A DNA stretch of 64,000 nucleotides, taken from VXNE01 sp965248075 (GTDB taxonomy: Bacteria > Pseudomonadota > Gammaproteobacteria > Pseudomonadales > Azotimanducaceae). A program made the position numbers and the translations under genes. The stretch is taken from positions 930,001-994,000 of the forward strand of contig CBDFIL010000002.1 of NCBI GenBank assembly GCA_965248075.1. Reading direction: 5' to 3'. The notes below the pieces were generated by a model. The model did not search any database. It was not told the origin of the DNA and worked only from the letters and a program-made list of their open reading frames with translations. Within the stretch, counting starts at the first letter, position 1; the number at the start of each line of letters is the position of its first letter. This document shows positions 58,526 through 64,000 of the stretch, piece by piece.

Positions 58526-60715
58526 ATGCTGATCCGCGCACCCGCGGTCAAGGACATCGTGCTCGTCGGCGCCGGCCACAGCCACGTGCAGGTCCTGCGC
58601 CGCTTCGGCATGCGCCCGGAGCCCGGACTGCGACTCACGGTCATCGCCCGCGAGGTGCACACGCCGTACTCCGGGATGCTGCCCGGGCACGTGGCGGGCA
58701 CCTACGAGTGGGCGGACATCCACATCGACGTCGCGCGCCTGGCACGGTTCGCCGACGCCCGCCTCATCGCCGCCGAAGTCAGCGGTTTCGACCTCGCCGA
58801 AGGACGCGTGCACATGTCGGGCCGTCCCCCCCTGCGCTACGACATCCTGTCGATCAACACCGGCGGCGTGCCCGGCGGGGGCCTGCCGGAGGTCCCGTAC
58901 GTCACGCCCGTCAAACCCATCGGGCGCTTCCTGCCCCGGTGGCAGGCGATCTGCGCGAAGCTGGCGGAACGACCCCTGCGTCTCGTCCTCGTGGGAGGCG
59001 GCCCCGGCAGCGTCGAACTGGCTATCGCGATGCGCGCGCGCTTTCCGCGCACCGCGCGCTGCGTCCTCGTCACCGCGGACCCGGAACCGCTCGCGCAACA
59101 CGCTCCGGGCGTGCGGCGCTGCCTCGCGGCGAAGCTGGCGGAGAGCGATGTGGAGGTGGTGAGCGACTTCTGCGTGGAGGGCGTCGAAGCCGACCGTCTG
59201 TACACGGCCGACGGTCGTTCGCTGGCGCACGATCATGTCTTCTGGGTCACTGGCGTCGAAGCGTTCGGAGCCTTCCGCGACAGCGGTCTCGCGACGGATG
59301 CGGGGGGCTTCGTCGAGGTCAACGCGGCCCTGCAGTCGACCTCCCACGCGGAGGTGTTCGCGGCGGGCGATGCGGCGGCGATGCGGGACGCGCCGCGACC
59401 GAAGTCGGGCGTGTTCGCGGTCCGGCAGGGGCCGGCACTGGCGGAGAATCTGCGCCGCTACGCCCTCGGCAAGGCGCTACGCCGCTATCGACCCCAGCGG
59501 CGGGCACTGGCGCTGATCGGGACGGCCGACGGTCGCGCCGTGGCGTCCCGCGGCGCCTGGCACGCCTCCGGGCGCTGGGTGTGGCGCTGCAAGGATTGGA
59601 TCGACCGACGCTTCATGCGGCGTTTCGACGAGCTTCCGGACATGACGATGCCGACCCCGGTCCTCGCGCCCGGCCTCCGGGAGGGGGCGCCGGACGCCGC
59701 GCGCTGCGGCGGCTGCGGAGCCAAGCTCGGCGCGGACCTGCTGGCCCGCGTCCTGCGGCGCCTGCCGAGCACGGAGGCGCCCGACGTGCTGCAGGGCATC
59801 GGCGACGATGCCGCCGTCGTACGCCTGGAGTCGTCCACCCTGGCCATGAGCTGCGACGGCTTCCGTTCCATGGTGGACGATCCCTACCGCTTCGGCCGGA
59901 TCGCCGCGCATCATGCCCTGAACGACCTGTTCGCGATGAATGCCGCGCCGCGCCACGCGCTCGCGCTCGTCACCGTCCCCTTGATGGCCGATGCGATGAT
60001 GGAGGACGATCTCTACCAGGTGATGGCGGGGGCGGTCGCGGTCTTCCAGGAACACGGCGTGGTATTGGCGGGTGGACACTCTGCCGAGGGCGCGGAACTC
60101 TCCGTCGGCTTCGCGGTCACGGGGGCCGCGCCGGCCCGTCCGCTCGTGAAGGGCGGACTCTGCCCGGGTCAGAGCCTCGTGCTGACCAAGGCGCTCGGCA
60201 CGGGCGTGGTGCTGGCCGGCGCCATGCAGGCCCGGGTGTCCGGACGGGACCTGCTGAGTGTGCTGGACCTGATGGACGCATCGAGCGCGGCCGCGGCGCG
60301 CATCCTGGCCGATGCGGGCGCGACCGCCTGTACCGACGTCACCGGGTTCGGACTGGCGGGGCATCTCGGCGAGATGACGCGTGCCGGCGGCGTGGGCGCG
60401 CGGCTCCGCCTCGGCGCCGTGCCGATGCTGGACTGCGCGCTGGAACTGATGGGTGCGGGGATGCAGAGCAGCCTGCAGCCGAACAACGAACAGGCCCTGG
60501 ACGACTTCGAGACGCGGGGCTGCTCCCGCGCGGATGCCCGGTTCCGGCTGCTGGCGGACCCGCAGACGGCGGGCGGACTCCTCGCCGGCGTGCCCCCGTC
60601 CGACGCAGAGGCCTGCGTGGTAGCGCTGCGCGAAGCCGGATACCCGGACAGCGCCGTCATCGGGGAGGTATTGGCGGACGGCCCTTCCGCGGTGGAAGCG
60701 GAGACCCCCGCATGA
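58526..60715 (+). CDS. selD: Fusion of NADH-dehydrogenase-like flavoprotein with selenide, water dikinase
   Basis: 729 residues. Residues 1 to about 380 form a two-dinucleotide-domain pyridine nucleotide-disulfide oxidoreductase (DIVLVGAGHSHVQVLRRF, LVLVGGGPGSVELAIAM, VFAAGDAA). From about 390 on it is SelD: RCGGCGAKLGADLL with the Cys and Lys needed for selenophosphate formation, QGIGDDAAVV, GGHSAEGAE, DVTGFGLAGHLGEM and LADPQTAGGLLAG. SelD makes selenophosphate for Sec-tRNA or 2-selenouridine. Similar fusions are known in some bacteria. No selA, selB or selU is in the window. Overlaps the next gene by four bases. Confidence 0.93.
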   Translation: MLIRAPAVKDIVLVGAGHSHVQVLRRFGMRPEPGLRLTVIAREVHTPYSGMLPGHVAGTYEWADIHIDVARLARFADARLIAAEVSGFDLAEGRVHMSGRPPLRYDILSINTGGVPGGGLPEVPYVTPVKPIGRFLPRWQAICAKLAERPLRLVLVGGGPGSVELAIAMRARFPRTARCVLVTADPEPLAQHAPGVRRCLAAKLAESDVEVVSDFCVEGVEADRLYTADGRSLAHDHVFWVTGVEAFGAFRDSGLATDAGGFVEVNAALQSTSHAEVFAAGDAAAMRDAPRPKSGVFAVRQGPALAENLRRYALGKALRRYRPQRRALALIGTADGRAVASRGAWHASGRWVWRCKDWIDRRFMRRFDELPDMTMPTPVLAPGLREGAPDAARCGGCGAKLGADLLARVLRRLPSTEAPDVLQGIGDDAAVVRLESSTLAMSCDGFRSMVDDPYRFGRIAAHHALNDLFAMNAAPRHALALVTVPLMADAMMEDDLYQVMAGAVAVFQEHGVVLAGGHSAEGAELSVGFAVTGAAPARPLVKGGLCPGQSLVLTKALGTGVVLAGAMQARVSGRDLLSVLDLMDASSAAAARILADAGATACTDVTGFGLAGHLGEMTRAGGVGARLRLGAVPMLDCALELMGAGMQSSLQPNNEQALDDFETRGCSRADARFRLLADPQTAGGLLAGVPPSDAEACVVALREAGYPDSAVIGEVLADGPSAVEAETPA

Positions 60716-61335
60716 CGCCCACGGTACGCTTCGTGACCGACCCGATGTGCTCGTGGTGCTGGGGCACGACGCCGCATTTCGAGGCCGCCATGGAAAAGCT
60801 CGAGGGGCGCGCGGACTTCGATATCGTCCTCGGCGGTATCAACGTGCACAGCACCAAGCCCGTCGGAGCCTATGGCAGGAAGCGACTGGACCTCCTGTGG
60901 AGCGAAGTGACCACCGTCACCGGGCAGTATTTCTCCCACGACCTTCCCGCCGGTACCGTCTACAACAGCCTGCTCCCATGTCTCGCGGCCGAAGCCATGC
61001 GCGATGCGTGCGGCGTTCCCCCGTTCGGCTACACGCATCGGTTGCAGCAACGGTTCTTCGCCGAAGGCGTCAACGTCAACGACCTCGACATCCTGCTGGC
61101 CACCGGCGAGGAATTCGAGGTGCCGGGGGAGCGCCTGCGCGCCCTCATGGACTCTGCGGGCGTGCGCGAGCGGACACGCTGGGGCTTCGAGACCGCTCGC
61201 CAGTACGGCACCAACGCGCTGCCGAGCATGCTGGTGAGCCGGGACGGCATGTCCTTTCAGCTGTTTGCGGGCGGCTTCGTGGATGCCGAGCGGCTCACGG
61301 AGGACCTGGAGAGCTGGCTGGCGCGAGGGGACTGA
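60712..61335 (+). CDS. DsbA-family (FrnE-like) thioredoxin-fold protein
   Basis: 207 residues with the active-site motif DPMCSWCWGTTPHF near the N-terminus, and the helical insert and C-terminal cis-Pro region NALPSMLVSRDG. There is no signal peptide, so it is cytoplasmic. That fits the FrnE/2-hydroxychromene isomerase side of the family more than periplasmic DsbA. It is coupled (ATGA) to the SelD fusion, suggesting a shared thiol or selenium-related role, which is inference. Confidence 0.85.
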   Translation: MTPTVRFVTDPMCSWCWGTTPHFEAAMEKLEGRADFDIVLGGINVHSTKPVGAYGRKRLDLLWSEVTTVTGQYFSHDLPAGTVYNSLLPCLAAEAMRDACGVPPFGYTHRLQQRFFAEGVNVNDLDILLATGEEFEVPGERLRALMDSAGVRERTRWGFETARQYGTNALPSMLVSRDGMSFQLFAGGFVDAERLTEDLESWLARGD

Positions 61336-61366
61336 CGGCCGACCTGGACCAACGGACTCTGTCCCG

Positions 61367-62452
61367 CTACCGGAAGAAGTCCGCGATCGCGGGCCGAAAG
61401 CGGTCCATGTCGACGAGGAAGGAGTCGTGTCCCTGGATCGAGGGTAGCCGACGAAACGTCACCTCGCCGACGGTTGCCCGCAGTCCCTCCGCCAGTTCCT
61501 GCTGTTGGCTCAGCGGAAACAGGATGTCCGTCTCCACGCCGATGACGAGCGCCCGCTCGGCCTGCACGCGCGCGAGTCCCGCCGCCAGGCTGCCGCCATG
61601 GTCGCAGACGTCGAACAGGTCCATGGCCCGCGACAGGTACAGGTAACAGTTCGCGTCGAAGGTGCCGACGAATCTCGCCGCGTGGGCGGCGAGGTACGAC
61701 TCCACCTCGAAGTCGATCCCGAATGGCTCGCCCGCAAGGTCGTCCGTGGCTCGCTCGCGTCCGAACCGTCCGGCCCACTCCACCGCGGAGCGATACGAGA
61801 TCATGCCGAGTTTGCGGGCGAGGCGCATGCCTTGCGCCGGCGGCGCCTCGGGCGTGTACATGCCATCGCGCCAGGCCGGGTCCGAACGGATCATCTCGCG
61901 TTGCAGCGACCGCACCGCGATGGCGAAGGGCAGGCCGCGGGCGGCGGAGGAAATCGAGAGCAGGCACCCGGCGGCTGCCGGATGCAGCATGGCGAAGGCG
62001 AGCGCGGTCATGCCCCCCATGGATGCCCCGACGACGGCATGCAGGCGCTCGATGCCGAGCGACTCCACGACGGCGTGCCCCGCGTTGGCCACGTCCTCGA
62101 GGCAGAGCACGGGGAAGTCGAGACAGTAGGGAGTTCCGGTAGCCGGATTGATCGACGCGGGGCCGGTCGAGCCGAAGCAGCTGCCGAGCGAGTTGACGCA
62201 GACCACGAAGTAGCGGTTCGTGTCGATGGGCTTGTCGGGCCCGACCACGTCTTCCCACCAGCCGGTGGAGGGGTCTGCCGGGGAGGAGGCGACATGCGCC
62301 GACGGTGACAGCCCGGTGAAGATCAGCACGGCGTTGTCCCGCCCCGGCGCGAGTTCGCCCCAGGTTTCGAACGCGAGCGTGACGGCCGGCAGCGCGCCGT
62401 GCGCCATGTGGAAGGGGCCGTCGAGCGTGAGGTAGCGGCGGGCGTCGGTCAT
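61367..62452 (-). CDS. metX: Homoserine (or serine) O-acyltransferase MetX family
   Basis: 361 residues, alpha/beta hydrolase fold. Nucleophile Ser in AVVGASMGGMTALAF, with the Asp and His of the triad in VIGVETDILFP and IQGHDSFLVD. The oxyanion/substrate segment NSLGSCFGSTGPASINP carries Ser-Cys-Phe where acetyl-specific enzymes often have GGCYGTTGP. The acyl donor (acetyl or succinyl) and acceptor (homoserine or serine) are therefore not assigned. The ATG overlaps the upstream M14 stop. Confidence 0.88.
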   Translation of the reverse strand: MTDARRYLTLDGPFHMAHGALPAVTLAFETWGELAPGRDNAVLIFTGLSPSAHVASSPADPSTGWWEDVVGPDKPIDTNRYFVVCVNSLGSCFGSTGPASINPATGTPYCLDFPVLCLEDVANAGHAVVESLGIERLHAVVGASMGGMTALAFAMLHPAAAGCLLSISSAARGLPFAIAVRSLQREMIRSDPAWRDGMYTPEAPPAQGMRLARKLGMISYRSAVEWAGRFGRERATDDLAGEPFGIDFEVESYLAAHAARFVGTFDANCYLYLSRAMDLFDVCDHGGSLAAGLARVQAERALVIGVETDILFPLSQQQELAEGLRATVGEVTFRRLPSIQGHDSFLVDMDRFRPAIADFFR

Positions 62453-63435
62453 GGGTGCGGTAGCGGGGACATGAAGTAGCACAGACAGTCCTGGCGGGCG
62501 ATGTCGATATCCCGTGTGTACATCGACAGGTATACGGGCTGGCGGAGCCGAAGCTCGGCGTCGTGGATTTCGAAGTAGAAGTCCGTGAGATCGGCGCCGG
62601 TCACGTCCACCGCCCGGAGTCCCGCGCCGGCCGCGGATCGGTCCCGGCGCGCGAAGAGATTCCCCGCCTCCAGGCACGCGAAGTTGTACTGCTCGAGGTC
62701 TTCGCGCAGGACCAGCACAGCCGGGGAGGTGAAGTCGGCGTCCGCCTCTTCGATGACGATGCGGACCTGGTTCCGGTACACGGTGAGATCGCTGAACGAC
62801 GCCTCGGGCGCCTCGCGCCAGCGCACGGCCCGCGTCAGATAGTCGGTCGTGCGCGCAGCACTGGCCGGCTCGCCCACGACGCCGGTCTCGATGGTGATGG
62901 CGGGACAGAACTTCGTGAACCGCTCGGTCTGGATTCCGTCGCGGTGCTGGGCCAGCAGCGCAAGGGGCGAGAAGGCGGCGGCTGCGCCGAGACAGCGCGG
63001 TCCGAGGTCCGTCAGGACGCTGTAGTGGGGATTCGTGCCGGTGTTGTTGTGGATGTCCACGGCGAGCCGCGGCGGCGCCTGCCATCGCGCGGTCGCGTCA
63101 CCTGTCGGGCGAGGCGCGCCTCCGGGGTGTCGCCCGCCGTTCCCAGGCCCGGTTGAAGTCTGCCGTTGGCCCGCCAGCGTGCGGCGACCCGCGCTCGCAG
63201 CCGCCACGTTGGCGACATACAGCAGCATCGGCGGCGTGCTGCCGCCGTGCAGGAATGCGCGTACCGCGTCCCACCCGGACACCTCGTTGCCGTGCTGGAG
63301 CACCGTGACGAACAGGGGATCGGGCAGACCCCGGCTGAGGTCGAACAGCGTCGGGCCCCCGAGTGCATCGAGAAGCCCCGCAGCGGGACAGTCCAGCAGG
63401 CCCTCCGGCAGTGCTTGGCGTGTGGTCAGCCGCAC
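62449..63435 (-). CDS. M14-type amidohydrolase (succinylglutamate desuccinylase/aspartoacylase family), internal frame lesion
   Basis: 328 residues from GTG 63435. Zinc ligands are visible in FVTVLQHGNEVSGWDAV (HxxE) and RLAVDIHNNTGTNPHYSV (third His), and the catalytic Glu is probably in PAITIETGVVG. Between them the expected NRxW motif is missing in this frame, but DFNRAWERR is encoded in another frame at about 63136-63160. Two compensating indels have evidently scrambled about 15-30 residues. Either a damaged gene or assembly errors. It precedes metX by a four-base overlap. Confidence 0.7.
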   Translation of the reverse strand: MRLTTRQALPEGLLDCPAAGLLDALGGPTLFDLSRGLPDPLFVTVLQHGNEVSGWDAVRAFLHGGSTPPMLLYVANVAAASAGRRTLAGQRQTSTGPGNGGRHPGGAPRPTGDATARWQAPPRLAVDIHNNTGTNPHYSVLTDLGPRCLGAAAAFSPLALLAQHRDGIQTERFTKFCPAITIETGVVGEPASAARTTDYLTRAVRWREAPEASFSDLTVYRNQVRIVIEEADADFTSPAVLVLREDLEQYNFACLEAGNLFARRDRSAAGAGLRAVDVTGADLTDFYFEIHDAELRLRQPVYLSMYTRDIDIARQDCLCYFMSPLPHP

Positions 63436-63439
63436 GGGC

Positions 63440-64000
63440 TCACAGGGTCCATTCGTGCACCGGCTGACCGGAGTCCTGCGCGTCGAGATAGGCGAGGGTC
63501 AGCGCGTTGAAGTCCGGCCCGTACCGTTGCACCCAGCGCCGTTGCCAGGAGGCGCCGTTGGCATTCCGCTCCACGCGCCGCGTGGCGATCCCGAGATACC
63601 GCTCCACCTCGGTGGCGGGAATGTCGAGCCCGCACAACGCTTCGGCGGCTGCCGGCAAGCATCTCCTCGAGCAGCAACTCGCGTGCGCCGCAACGGCGGC
63701 CGTTGCGCCAGGTGAACTCGGCGTCGAGCCCCATGCGGGCAGCCGCGTAGAAGTTCTGTCGGGCGACGGCGAAGTCGAGTCCGGACTCGATGGGCGTCTC
63801 ATCGTCGACCAGCGCCCGTACCGCGCCCATGAACACGGCGGTGTTGGCGATGCAGTCGTCGATGGTCGGGCCCGCCGGCACCACGCGGTGCTCGATGCGC
63901 AGGTGCGGCATGCCGTCGAAGTCGAACCCGAGCAGCGGCCGGTTCCAGCGCCAGACGGTACCGTTCTGGAATCGCACGTGGGCAAAGTTGCTCGGCGGCG
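63440..64000 (-). pseudogene. Glutamate-cysteine ligase family (GCS2/YbdK-like), frameshifted and cut by window end
   Basis: From the window edge the frame encodes FQNGTVWRWNRPLLGFD, PHLRIEHRVVPAGPTIDDCIANTAVFMG and ARQNFYAAARMGLDAEF up to LLLEEML. One extra base near 63657 shifts it; the continuation PAAAEALCGLDIPATEVERYLGIATRR, NANGASWQRRWVQRYG ... VHEWTL is in the next frame. The pattern matches ATP-grasp-like carboxylate-amine ligases of the GCS2 family. The N-terminus is outside the window. It lies upstream of the M14 gene on the same strand. Confidence 0.75.

Noticed and set aside
56447..59347. 966-codon open frame on the minus strand opposite the redoxin/copper protein and selD
   Set aside because: Arg- and His-rich composition typical of antisense frames in high-GC DNA; the plus strand carries clear domains.

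Overview
The window looks like the chromosome of a GC-rich (roughly two thirds G+C), Pseudomonas-like but distinct gammaproteobacterium, perhaps from a draft or metagenome assembly. The evidence is gene order. Three blocks keep neighbourhoods that I recall from Pseudomonas: guaB-guaA-tadA-purL; ispB/rplU-rpmA-obgE-proB-rpsT-murJ-ribF-lspA-minor pilins-bamD-rluD-pgeF; and ilvI-ilvH-ilvC-pssA-msrP-msrQ. No plasmid, phage or CRISPR features were seen.

Region by region. 1-7.9 kb: purine synthesis (guaB 3' part, guaA, purL), tRNA editing (tadA) and a threonine dehydratase-type PLP enzyme. 7.9-16.4 kb: an insertion hot spot. It holds a TauE/SafE permease broken by a stop-carrying insert, one intact IS110 element, a second IS110 element split by a complete IS66 element, and a third IS110-type transposase. 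16.4-21.8 kb: an ICL/PEP-mutase family lyase, an isoquinoline-oxidoreductase-type molybdenum hydroxylase (2Fe-2S plus Moco subunits), an exported peroxiredoxin and a TPR membrane protein. 21.8-23.2 kb: two oppositely oriented halves of IS256 transposases. 23.2-37.5 kb: tRNA-Pro and the long conserved housekeeping block. It lacks ileS, fkpB and ispH, which usually lie next to lspA; a triple repeat array sits at that break. 37.6-45 kb: an amidohydrolase, branched-chain amino acid synthesis, PssA and the MsrPQ periplasmic methionine sulfoxide repair pair. 45-46.5 kb: a REP-associated (Y1/HUH) transposase module bounded by a 34-bp direct duplication. 46.5-51.5 kb: a two-part Na+/solute symporter and larE-larB-larC, which make the nickel-pincer (NPN) cofactor. 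51.6-55.1 kb: a decayed accessory patch with a frameshifted DegT-type aminotransferase, a methyltransferase, a winged-helix/nucleotidyltransferase pair and a remnant of a sterol-methyltransferase-like gene. 55.1-64 kb: SOS-box-controlled dinB, an unusual redoxin/cytochrome c/copper-monooxygenase-like protein, a flavoprotein-SelD fusion, a DsbA-family protein, metX, an M14-type amidohydrolase and a frameshifted glutamate-cysteine-ligase-like gene cut by the window end.

The most unusual signal is a dispersed MITE/REP-like element made of two palindromes: A is GGGGCGACC-N5-GGTCGCCC and B is GGGACGGG-N6-CCCGTCCC. Its ends read GTAG...CTAC. At several sites the TAG of the element is the stop codon of the adjoining gene, and at 48573-48650 it terminates two convergent genes at once. 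Other candidates for a second look are the wHTH/NTase pair, lar cofactor genes with no larA in view, the RAYT module, the multidomain copper/heme/redoxin protein and the SelD fusion.

Several accessory genes carry single-base frameshifts, some in homopolymers (51.6-52.9, 54.9, 63.1 and 63.66 kb). Real decay and assembly error cannot be separated from the sequence alone.
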